Shown piece after piece: positions 1 through 5,394 of a DNA stretch of 5,543 nucleotides. Below the pieces are notes generated by a model, which did no database searches, was not told where the DNA came from, and was given only the letters and a program-made list of their open reading frames with translations. A program made the translations under genes and the position numbers. How positions within the stretch are numbered: the stretch's first letter is position 1; each line of letters starts with the position of its first letter. The stretch is from contig JAPOIC010000150.1 of NCBI GenBank assembly GCA_029979145.1, positions 1 to 5,543 of the forward strand, read 5' to 3'. This stretch comes from Opitutaceae bacterium (lineage in GTDB: Bacteria; Verrucomicrobiota; Verrucomicrobiia; Opitutales; Opitutaceae).

Positions 1-177
1 GCGCAACAGGACAAGCTGCGCGCCACCGGGATGCAGAAGGCGCACCCAGTGGTCGCGCTCTTCCACCGTGCGAAAGCCCAGATGGGTCGTGTAGAAATCC
101 CACGATTCACCGTAGCGGCGCGTCACGAGTCCGGCGAAGAAGGCCGCCGGAAACACCGGAAAATCGTCGGTGGTCAC
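1..177 (-). CDS. VOC/glyoxalase-superfamily protein, N-terminal part, runs off window
   Basis: This is a partial gene. The 59 codons visible on the minus strand are open to the window edge. The start is the GTG at 177-175, whose GTGA overlaps the stop of the upstream VOC gene by 4 bases. A GGAG lies 8 bases before it (complement of 186-189), the clearest ribosome-binding site in the window, which supports this start and translational coupling. The protein begins VTTDDFPVFPAAFF and continues with ESWDFYTTHLGF at residues 25-36, then HPGGAQLVLLR at 49-59. The pattern 'S-x-x-FY-x-x-x-LGF' followed by a short beta strand ending in a GGAQLVL-like segment is typical of the first beta-alpha-beta-beta-beta module of the vicinal oxygen chelate fold. 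Members include glyoxalases, dioxygenases and antibiotic-binding proteins, so the substrate cannot be predicted. The C-terminal half and most metal ligands lie outside the window. Confidence 0.8.
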   Translation of the reverse strand, partial: MTTDDFPVFPAAFFAGLVTRRYGESWDFYTTHLGFRTVEERDHWVRLLHPGGAQLVLLR

Positions 178-572
178 GACTTCGTCTCCGGGTGGCACTT
201 ATGAATGGTCACGGCATTGCCGTCCGGATCCAGCACCACGCCGATCCAGCATACCGTGGTGTCGAAGGGCTCGAGGCTGAAGGTCGCGCCCGCGGCCCGC
301 AGCGCCGCCACGGCCGCCGGGAAATCCTCCATCTCCAACGCGATGCTCGGCCCGTCGCTTGTGGGCTTCCAGCGGTCCTGCGACATGTTGGAAATCGCGA
401 GCGTGGTCGCCCCAATGTCGTATTCCACCCAATGGCGGCCCTCGTGCTCGTTATCGGCGGTCAGCTTGAGATTCAGGACGTTTTCATAAAACGCCCGGGC
501 CCGGGCGATATCGGTGACGGGGTAGCCGGTGAAGGCCACGCCGGAGACTTTGAGTTTCGAGGTCGTTTCCAT
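174..572 (-). CDS. VOC/glyoxalase-superfamily protein (132 aa)
   Basis: This is a complete small cytosolic protein with the two-module vicinal oxygen chelate fold. Module 1 covers about residues 11-60, with VAFTGYPVTDIARARAFYE at 12-30 (strand, then the helix with the FYE signature). Module 2 covers about residues 76-126 and ends with the family hallmark DPDGNAVTIHK at 115-125. The length is normal for single-unit VOC proteins, which usually work as dimers and bind a metal ion. H124, in the last strand, is in the region that commonly supplies a metal ligand. The reaction is unknown: glyoxalase-like, dioxygenase-like and drug-binding roles all remain possible. The ATG at 572 is the only sensible start, and it has only a weak GGCGGGG stretch ahead of it. 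The gene lies downstream of a WYL regulator on the same strand, with a hairpin repeat between them, and overlaps a second VOC gene by 4 bases, so the two are probably one transcription unit. The family call is firm and the function is open. Confidence 0.9.
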   Translation of the reverse strand: METTSKLKVSGVAFTGYPVTDIARARAFYENVLNLKLTADNEHEGRHWVEYDIGATTLAISNMSQDRWKPTSDGPSIALEMEDFPAAVAALRAAGATFSLEPFDTTVCWIGVVLDPDGNAVTIHKCHPETKS

Positions 573-638
573 GGCCCCGCCAGACTACCAGCCCGCGCTG
601 CCAACCTTATGTCAGCAGGATTGGACCGGCCGAAACTA

Positions 639-710
639 TGTAGGGCGGGGTCGCTTACCCCGCGTTGTCTTAGTCCTTACTTGCGGCGGGGTCGGCGACC
701 CCGCCCTACA
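639..710. repeat. Paired inverted hairpin repeat (REP/BIME-like), copy pair A/B
   Basis: The 72-bp element is bounded by perfect 14-bp inverted termini: TGTAGGGCGGGGTC at 639-652 and GACCCCGCCCTACA at 697-710. Each end is itself a hairpin. Unit A pairs GCGGGGT (645-651) with ACCCCGC (657-663) around a 5-base loop. Unit B pairs GGCGGGGTC (685-693) with GACCCCGCC (697-705) around GGC. The spacer between the units is about 20 bases and rich in T. The element lies between two minus-strand genes and supplies the final stop codon of the upstream regulator frame (706-708). Related units occur at 4793-4868 and 4934-4959. This organisation resembles bacterial REP doublets. Neither hairpin has an adjacent T-run, so it is not a clear intrinsic terminator. 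Confidence 0.85.
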
Positions 711-990
711 CCTCTCCCACCCTCACCGGCTGCTCGTAGCGTTGCAGCGTGGCCTGGGCGAGTTGCGCGACCCGCTCGCGCAGCTCCGGCGGTTCCAACG
801 CCTCAGCATCGGCGCCGTAGCCCATGAGCCAGCGCGCCAGCCACTCGATCGAATAGGTGAACAGCGAAAACTCCGCCCCGCCGTCGCGCCGTTTTTCCTC
901 GCTCAAGGTCGCGTAGCTTTCCGCCCGCGCGCGCTCGTGCACTCCTGTCGCCAGCCAAATCCGCGCCGGCAGTGTCTCCTGTGCCTCCGC
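706..990 (-). pseudogene. Detached C-terminal WCX domain of the interrupted WYL regulator
   Basis: These 94 codons continue the upstream regulator in the same frame, directly after its in-frame TAG at 993-991. They read AEAQETLPARIWLATG, then VHERARAESYATLSEE, then SIEWLARWLMGYGADAEALEPPELRERV, and end with a TAG at 708-706. The EWLARWL-LEPPELRERV pattern is typical of the WCX domain that follows the WYL domain in YafY-type regulators. With it, the intact protein would be 324 residues, the usual length of the family. The reading frame, codon use and conserved residues show no further damage, so the loss is either recent, a sequencing error, or bypassed by readthrough. Independent translation is unlikely: there is no ATG near the beginning, and the GTG at 942 has an AGGAG-like stretch overlapping it rather than at a normal distance. 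The last stop codon lies inside a hairpin repeat. Confidence 0.75.
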
Positions 991-993
991 CTA
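991..993 (-). other. In-frame TAG interrupting the WYL regulator
   Basis: Reading the minus strand, the codons are CTC AAG CGC TAG GCG GAG GCA CAG, that is L-K-R-stop-A-E-A-Q. Frame and homology continue on both sides without an insertion or deletion. A single C-to-T change from CAG (Gln) would create this stop, and Gln suits the charged linker between the WYL and WCX domains. The change is seen directly in the sequence. Its origin (mutation, assembly or read error, or recoding) is not. Confidence 0.85.
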
Positions 994-1680
994 GCGCTTG
1001 AGGTGATCCGCCAAGGAAAAATCCGGCCGGTGCGGGAAGGTCTCACCCGTCACCCCCAGTTCGCGGATACGGTCGATGCGGAACTGCCGGAAATCCTGCC
1101 GCAACCGGCACCACGCGACCAACGACCACGCCCCGCCGTAAAACACCACGCCGAGCGGTTCGACTTCGCGCAGGGTTTCCTCGCGGCGTTCGCGTCCGCG
1201 ATACAACAGCTTCAACACCCGGCGCTGCACCACGCCGCGCTGCACTTGCAGAAACCACGGTTGCGCCGCGGGGTTCACCGCCGCCGGCGCTGGTCGGCCC
1301 ATGACCACGGTGCGCCGCGCCAGGCGCTCGACATGGTCCTGCTTGTCGCGGGGCAACACCGCGCGGAGCTTGTCCAGCGCCGCGTTTAGCGCGGCATCGA
1401 GCGAAGTGTCGGTGAACTGTTTCACCAGTTCCGCGCCCGTGAACAGTGCCGCGGCCTCGTCCGTCGTAAGCATCACCGGCGGCAAATGGTAACCCTTCAC
1501 CAAGCTGTAGCCCACGCCGGCCTCGCCCGCGATCGGCACGCCCGCCTCGCCCAGCGCCGACATGTCCCGATAGACCGTGCGCACGCTGATCTCGAAGTGC
1601 GCCGCCAGCTCCTCCGCGCGCACCACGCGCCGCCCCTGCAGGAGCATGACCATCGCCACGAGGCGGTCCGTTCGATTCAT
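991..1680 (-). CDS. YafY-type HTH/WYL transcriptional regulator, truncated by nonsense codon
   Basis: This cytosolic DNA-binding regulator keeps 229 residues before the in-frame TAG. The N-terminal DeoR/HTH_11-like winged helix spans residues 4-62, and its recognition helix is in EISVRTVYRDMSALGEAGVPI (30-50). The WYL ligand-sensing domain spans about residues 140-210, with YGGAWSLVAWCRLRQDFRQFRIDRI at 181-205. In that signature the usual W-Y-L is W-S-L (residues 185-187). WYL domains are thought to bind nucleic acid or small ligands, and the WCX domain that normally follows is cut off here (706-990). The start at 1680 (MNRTDRLVAMVMLLQ) matches the usual family N-terminus, although no Shine-Dalgarno is visible. 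The gene is divergent from korA and lies upstream of two VOC genes, so it may control itself, those genes or korA; this is inference from position. A shortened HTH-WYL protein might still bind DNA. Confidence 0.85.
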   Translation of the reverse strand: MNRTDRLVAMVMLLQGRRVVRAEELAAHFEISVRTVYRDMSALGEAGVPIAGEAGVGYSLVKGYHLPPVMLTTDEAAALFTGAELVKQFTDTSLDAALNAALDKLRAVLPRDKQDHVERLARRTVVMGRPAPAAVNPAAQPWFLQVQRGVVQRRVLKLLYRGRERREETLREVEPLGVVFYGGAWSLVAWCRLRQDFRQFRIDRIRELGVTGETFPHRPDFSLADHLKR

Positions 1681-1851
1681 GCGCGCAGCATGACGCCATG
1701 CCTTCCCGCGCCAAACCGAAAACCGGGGTTTTCCCCGCTCGCGGCGGCCTTAATGTTCCGCGCACGGCGCATAATTTTCCTTTCTGAACGACTGTCCGAC
1801 TCATTTCGCCATGGCTCGGGCGCGGCGGATTTTCCATGGATAGAACGCTTT
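1681..1851. promoter_or_regulatory. Divergent intergenic region between the WYL regulator and korA
   Basis: These 171 bases must hold the promoters of both divergent genes. Two elements can be named. An inverted repeat AAAACC-gg-GGTTTT at 1719-1732 is operator-like and overlaps a small CGGGG-tttt-CCCCG hairpin (1724-1737). A CATAAT at 1770-1775, in an AT-richer patch, could be a -10 box for korA, but no good -35 box lies 17 bases upstream. Two very short open frames (1811-1843 and 1836-1859) precede or overlap the korA start. All promoter assignments here are weak, and only the divergent layout is certain. Confidence 0.4.
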
Positions 1852-3717
1852 ATGGTTAGCCCCAACCCCGACCTGAATGGCGGAGCCGCGTCTGAAAACC
1901 GCGACACTTCTGCCTCCACTTCCACGCTCCCGGACGCGGTCATCCGCTTTGCGGGCAACTCGCAGGATGGCATCCAGACCATCGGCGGCTTTCTCGCGCG
2001 CCTCGCCGGCCGGAGCGACCAGGATGTCATGACCTACATGACGATCCCGTCGACCATCTCCGGCGGTCCGTCGATTTTCCAAGTGCGCATGGGCACCGGC
2101 GAGATCCTGTCCGCCGGCGACCAGATGGACTTCCTCGTGGCCTTCTACCAGCACAGCTACGAGAATCACATCTCGTCCCTGCGCGACGGCGGCGTCCTCA
2201 TTTACGACAGCGACCACGTCAAACCGGATACCACCGACCGCCGCTACCTGCACGTGCCCGTGCCGATCACCAGCGCGACCATCGAGGTCATGGGCGGCGC
2301 CGGCAAGGAGAAGGGCAAGAACATGTTCGTGCTCGGGCTCATTGCCCGGGTCTTCAACCTCGACGTCGCCAAGCTCCACGCCCTCGTGCGCGAGCGTTTC
2401 GCCGGCAAGAGCGAGGACATCGCGCGCAACGCCCTCGTGGCCCTCGACGCCGGCTACGCCCACCCGGTCGAACACCTCCTCGGCCAGCGTTATCGCTTTG
2501 AACAGAACCAGCGCTCCGGCCGCCGCCCTCAGGTCACGATGGACGGCAACACCGCCCTCACCTACGGCCTCCTCGCCGCCGGTGTGCGCTACGGCGCCGG
2601 TTACCCCATCACGCCGTGGTCCACGATCATGGAGATGCTTCGCAGCGAGCTCCCGAAATACGGCGGCACGTTCGTGCAGGCCGAGGACGAACTCGCCGCC
2701 GTTTCCCTTGCGCTCGGTTTCGCCTACTCCGGCCACCTCGCCGTCACCGGCAGCTCCGGTCCCGGCCTCTCACTCAAGGCCGAGGCGCTCGGCTGGGCCG
2801 TGATGGCCGAGATCCCGCTTATCGTGATCAACGTCCAACGCGGCGGTCCGTCCACCGGCCTGCCAACCAACATTGAGCAGAGCGACCTCATGCAGGCGAT
2901 TTACGGCAGCCACGGCGACGCGCCTCGCATTGTGTTCGCGCCGCGCGACGTGGAGGACTGCTTCTACATCGCCCTGGAGGCCGCCCGCGCCGCCCGCGAA
3001 TGCTCTGTGCCCGTCATTATTTTGACCGACCAAGCGCTCGCCACCCGCATTGAGGCCTTCGACGAGCCCGACCTCTCCTCGCTCGTGCAACCCGCCGGCC
3101 CGGACCTCGCGCCGCGGCCCGCCGATTTCAAACCCTACCCACTCGACGCCGTCACGCGGCACGCGCCGCCCGGAGCGCTGGTTGGTTCCGGCAAATACCC
3201 GACCGTCACCGGCCTGGAGCACGACGAGCTCGGCCACCCGACCGCCAACCCAGCCCTGCACACGCAGATGACCGCGCGCCGCCGCGAAAAGTTGAAGAAA
3301 TTCGGCGAGTCCCTGCCGCGCCCCGAGGTCTCGGGCGACGCTGAGGGCGACGTCCTCCTCGTCAGTTGGGGTTCGCCCTACGGTCCGGTGAAGGAAGCCG
3401 CGAACCGCCTTCGCGCCGCCGGCGAAAAGGCCGGCCACCTGCACCTGCGCCACCTCAACCCCTTGCCGCCGGAACTCGAGCGTATCTTCGCCCGCTACCG
3501 TCAAATCTTCGTCGTCGAGATCAACGACCAGGGCCTCTACGGCTACGGCCAGCTCGCGACCCTGCTGCGCGCCCGCTACGCCAACCCGGCCATCCGCAGC
3601 ATCACCAAGACCGACGGCCTCGCCTACAAAACCCGTGAGGTCATCGCCGGCGTCCAGCGCCTGCGCGGCGACGCCTCCGCCTCCGTCTCCGCCTACCCAA
3701 CCACTCACCAATCCTGA
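1852..3717 (+). CDS. korA: 2-oxoacid:ferredoxin oxidoreductase, fused gamma-alpha subunit (probable 2-oxoglutarate type)
   Basis: With KorB this 621-residue cytosolic subunit oxidises 2-oxoglutarate and CoA to succinyl-CoA and CO2 and passes electrons to ferredoxin. It links the TCA cycle to low-potential electron carriers. The order is gamma domain first (about residues 29-200, with RFAGNSQDGIQTIGGFLA at 32-49), then the alpha pyrimidine-binding domain with YPITP at 251-255, EDELAA at 278-283, and GSSGPGLSLKAEALG at 300-314 followed by RGGPSTGLPT at 330-339. GLEHDELGHP is at 454-463, and the C-terminal domain has VVEINDQGLYGYGQL at 554-568. This gamma-alpha fusion and length are typical of two-subunit, ferredoxin-subunit-free enzymes. 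The ATG at 1852 is preferred. An in-frame ATG at 1753 would add 33 non-conserved basic residues. No Shine-Dalgarno is visible. korB follows after 135 bases. 2-Oxoglutarate as substrate is inferred from overall KorA likeness; another 2-oxoacid is possible. Confidence 0.93.
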   Translation: MVSPNPDLNGGAASENRDTSASTSTLPDAVIRFAGNSQDGIQTIGGFLARLAGRSDQDVMTYMTIPSTISGGPSIFQVRMGTGEILSAGDQMDFLVAFYQHSYENHISSLRDGGVLIYDSDHVKPDTTDRRYLHVPVPITSATIEVMGGAGKEKGKNMFVLGLIARVFNLDVAKLHALVRERFAGKSEDIARNALVALDAGYAHPVEHLLGQRYRFEQNQRSGRRPQVTMDGNTALTYGLLAAGVRYGAGYPITPWSTIMEMLRSELPKYGGTFVQAEDELAAVSLALGFAYSGHLAVTGSSGPGLSLKAEALGWAVMAEIPLIVINVQRGGPSTGLPTNIEQSDLMQAIYGSHGDAPRIVFAPRDVEDCFYIALEAARAARECSVPVIILTDQALATRIEAFDEPDLSSLVQPAGPDLAPRPADFKPYPLDAVTRHAPPGALVGSGKYPTVTGLEHDELGHPTANPALHTQMTARRREKLKKFGESLPRPEVSGDAEGDVLLVSWGSPYGPVKEAANRLRAAGEKAGHLHLRHLNPLPPELERIFARYRQIFVVEINDQGLYGYGQLATLLRARYANPAIRSITKTDGLAYKTREVIAGVQRLRGDASASVSAYPTTHQS

Positions 3718-3852
3718 CCCAACCGGATCTTTCTCTTTCTCTTGATCATTCTCTTCCTCAATTCCGACTCCTGGCTTCCTGGCTTCTGAATTCGAATCAG
3801 AAGAGAACGAATCAGAACCAGAAGCCTGCCCACCTCTTTAAAAAATTCCCCC
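3718..3852. other. Low-GC repeat-bearing gap between korA and korB
   Basis: This 135-bp spacer is about 46% GC (55 of 120 bases over 3721-3840), well below the flanking genes. Its left half is pyrimidine-rich (TCTTTCTCTTTCTCTT around 3729-3744) and its right half purine-rich. CTGGCTTC is repeated in tandem at 3771-3778 and 3779-3786. CGAATCAGAA is repeated at 3793-3802 and 3808-3817. GGCTTCTG (3781-3788) can pair with CAGAAGCC (3819-3826), and CTTCTGA (3783-3789) with TCAGAAG (3797-3803). The sequence just before korB is T- and A-rich and has no Shine-Dalgarno. It may hold a promoter, an attenuating hairpin or only simple-sequence filler; the sequence alone does not decide. Confidence 0.6.
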
Positions 3853-4788
3853 ATGTCCGCCCCAGCCACTGTCCCCGCTTCCGCCCCCGAAAAGCTCACG
3901 AAGAAGGCCCTCACCGCCGACCACCCGACGTGGTGCCCCGGCTGCGGCGACTTCGCCGTGCTCGCGTCCTTCTATCGCGTCCTCGAACGCCTCCAACTGC
4001 CGCACGAGAAAATCGTGACCATGGCCGGCATCGGCTGCAGCTCGCGCTTCCCCTATTTTGTCAACACCCACGGCGGCCATTACATTCACGGACGGTCCCT
4101 GCCGTTCTCCGCCGGCGTCTCGCTTTCGCGCGACGACCTGCACGTGTTCGTCTTCGGCGGCGACGGCGACGGGTTCTCCATCGGTGGCAACCATCTCGTC
4201 CACACCGCGCGCAAGAACGTCAACCTGACCTACGTGATCATGGACAACTTCGTCTACGGCCTGACGAAGAAGCAGACCTCGCCGACCTCGCCCGTGGGTT
4301 TCAAGTCCAAGACCGACCCCACCGGCGCGATGGACCAGCCGATCAACCCGATGCGCACGCTGCTGAACAGCGGCGCCACCTTCATCGCCCGCAGCCACGC
4401 CACCCAGGTGAACCACATGATCGAGATGATGGAGCGCGCCGCGCGCCATCCCGGTTTCGCCGTGGTCGAGATCCTCAGCGAGTGCGTCGAGTTCAACGCC
4501 GGCTCCTTTGACGACGCCAACCCCCGCAAGGGCGGCGCCTTCACCACTATCGAGCTCAAGCAGAACGATGGCACCCCCGAGGACGAAGCCCGCCACGACC
4601 CAACCGACGAGCTTGCCGCCGTGAAACTCGCGCTCGAGCCCTGGCCCGGCCGCTTTGGCGTCTTCTACGAGGTCAAGCGCCCGACGAAAAACGCCCTCGA
4701 GGCCGGCCTCGTCGAGCGCGCCCGCGCCCGCACCAAAGGCGCCGGCGACCTCGAGCTGCTTCAAGCCAGCTTCGCCCGCCTGCGCTGA
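3853..4788 (+). CDS. korB: 2-oxoacid:ferredoxin oxidoreductase, beta (TPP / [4Fe-4S]) subunit
   Basis: This is the catalytic partner of KorA. It binds thiamine pyrophosphate and one [4Fe-4S] cluster and forms the active centre with the YPITP-bearing domain of KorA. Visible motifs are WCPGCGD at 27-33, GIGCSSRF at 59-66, the TPP/Mg motif GGDGDGFSIGGNH at 102-114 and DNFVYGLTKKQTSPT at 131-145. The protein contains exactly four cysteines: C28, C31, C62 and C211 (in LSECVEF). From memory, the ligands in the Sulfolobus two-subunit enzyme are Cys12, 15, 46 and 197, so the spacing (3, 31 and about 150 residues) agrees closely. At 311 residues the subunit is of normal size, with a short Ala/Pro-rich N-terminal tail. 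The ATG at 3853 is the only start near the conserved region, and no Shine-Dalgarno is visible. No separate ferredoxin-like or gamma subunit gene lies nearby, as expected for the two-subunit type. It probably shares a transcript with korA despite the gap. Confidence 0.95.
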   Translation: MSAPATVPASAPEKLTKKALTADHPTWCPGCGDFAVLASFYRVLERLQLPHEKIVTMAGIGCSSRFPYFVNTHGGHYIHGRSLPFSAGVSLSRDDLHVFVFGGDGDGFSIGGNHLVHTARKNVNLTYVIMDNFVYGLTKKQTSPTSPVGFKSKTDPTGAMDQPINPMRTLLNSGATFIARSHATQVNHMIEMMERAARHPGFAVVEILSECVEFNAGSFDDANPRKGGAFTTIELKQNDGTPEDEARHDPTDELAAVKLALEPWPGRFGVFYEVKRPTKNALEAGLVERARARTKGAGDLELLQASFARLR

Positions 4789-4792
4789 CCGT

Positions 4793-4868
4793 TGTAGGGC
4801 GGGGTTTCCAAACCCCGCCTTGCACCCACCGCATTGCAGACGGCGGGAATCGGAGTTCCCGCCCTACA
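4793..4868. repeat. Paired inverted hairpin repeat (REP/BIME-like), copy pair C/D
   Basis: The 76-bp element begins TGTAGGGCGGG at 4793 and ends with the inverted form CCCGCCCTACA at 4868. Unit C pairs GGCGGGGTTT (4798-4807) with AAACCCCGCC (4810-4819). Unit D pairs GGCGGGAA (4842-4849) with TTCCCGCC (4856-4863) around TCGGAG. The spacer is about 22 bases, nearly the same as in the element at 639-710. The stems of C and D differ from the other copies at several positions, yet each keeps its pairing. The element lies just after the korB stop, and no T-run follows unit C, so a terminator role for korB is possible but unproven. Confidence 0.85.
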
Positions 4869-4924
4869 CCCGGGAGCGTCCTCCGGCGCCAAGGCTATGC
4901 AGGCCATGCCGGGCGTTTCGCTGG

Positions 4925-4959
4925 CACAAAAAAGGCGGGGTCAGCGACCCCGCCCTACA
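4925..4959 (-). terminator. Hairpin repeat unit E, probable intrinsic terminator of doxX
   Basis: On the minus strand, 18 bases after the doxX stop, the same repeat unit (TGTAG then GGCGGGGTC) forms a perfect 9-bp stem with a GCT loop: 4954-4946 pairs with 4942-4934. It is followed directly by six T residues (the complement of the A-run at 4928-4933). A strong GC stem followed by a T-run is the classic Rho-independent terminator form. This is a single, unpaired repeat unit, in contrast to the two doublets. It sits in the 189-bp convergent gap between korB and doxX. Confidence 0.75.
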
Positions 4960-4977
4960 AAATACTGCGCGCGCCGC

Positions 4978-5394
4978 TCAGGCGCCGCCTTGCTTCGCGT
5001 CGATCGAGAACTTGCCCGCACCGGAGAAGAACAGCGTCACCGCGATGAGCAGGTAGATTAGCGCGAGTTCGCCGCTGCCGGGGTTCGAGAGCTTCATGCC
5101 GTGGCCGACGAAGAAGGCCACGCCCATGCCGATCGCGAGCACCAGCGCCGCGAAGCGCGTGAGGAAACCGAGCGTGATCAGCGCCGCGCACACGACCTCG
5201 GCGAAGATGATCAGCACGAGTGAAACCGTGCTGCCCATGCCGAGGAAGTTCATGAACTTGTCGCTCATGCCGCCAAAGTTCATGACTTTGCCCCAACCGT
5301 GGTTGAGGAGCATCGTCAGGCCGGCCACGACGCGCAGGAGCAGGAGGGCAAAATCGGTGCTCCGCGGGATAAACTTAAGCTGGAGGAATTTCAT
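4978..5394 (-). CDS. DoxX-family integral membrane protein
   Basis: This is a small inner-membrane protein of 138 residues with four predicted helices at about residues 13-33, 55-76, 79-99 and 108-126. The first helix leads into NHGWGKVMNF (31-40), and the second and third are linked by LGFLTRFAAL (75-84). The later part has GVAFFVGHGMKL (91-102), GSGELALIYLLIAVTLFFSGAGKFSIDA (107-133). This four-helix pattern with HGxxK, FAE, LTRFAA and GPGKFSxD-like elements is typical of the DoxX / DUF417-like group. Roles reported for the family include thiosulfate:quinone oxidoreductase subunits and oxidative-stress membrane complexes, but most members have no known function and none is claimed here. The ATG at 5394 (MKFLQLKFIPRSTDFALLLLR) fits the family start. 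An in-frame ATG at 5442 would add 16 polar residues and is less likely. No Shine-Dalgarno is visible. A repeat-derived terminator follows. Confidence 0.9.
   Translation of the reverse strand: MKFLQLKFIPRSTDFALLLLRVVAGLTMLLNHGWGKVMNFGGMSDKFMNFLGMGSTVSLVLIIFAEVVCAALITLGFLTRFAALVLAIGMGVAFFVGHGMKLSNPGSGELALIYLLIAVTLFFSGAGKFSIDAKQGGA

Noticed and set aside
529..1389. Long plus-strand open frame of 286 codons opposite the WYL regulator
   Set aside because: It is antisense to clear HTH/WYL/WCX coding sequence, has an Arg/Pro/His-rich composition typical of GC-rich shadow frames, and resembles no known fold.
1486..1851. In-frame upstream extension of korA by 122 codons
   Set aside because: It is antisense to the regulator up to 1680 and shows no conserved motif. 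The gamma domain of KorA begins only about 28 residues after the ATG at 1852.
1801..2736. Minus-strand open frame of 311 codons opposite korA
   Set aside because: Gly/Val/Ala/His/Asp-rich shadow typical of the antisense of a GC-rich gene. The KorA frame on the other strand has all family motifs.
3838..4764. Minus-strand open frame of 308 codons opposite korB
   Set aside because: Same shadow pattern. KorB motifs and its four cluster cysteines fix the plus strand as coding.
4793..4959. Clustered repeats as a CRISPR array
   Set aside because: The units alternate orientation, differ within the stem, have unequal spacing, and no cas gene is present. They are palindromic dispersed repeats.
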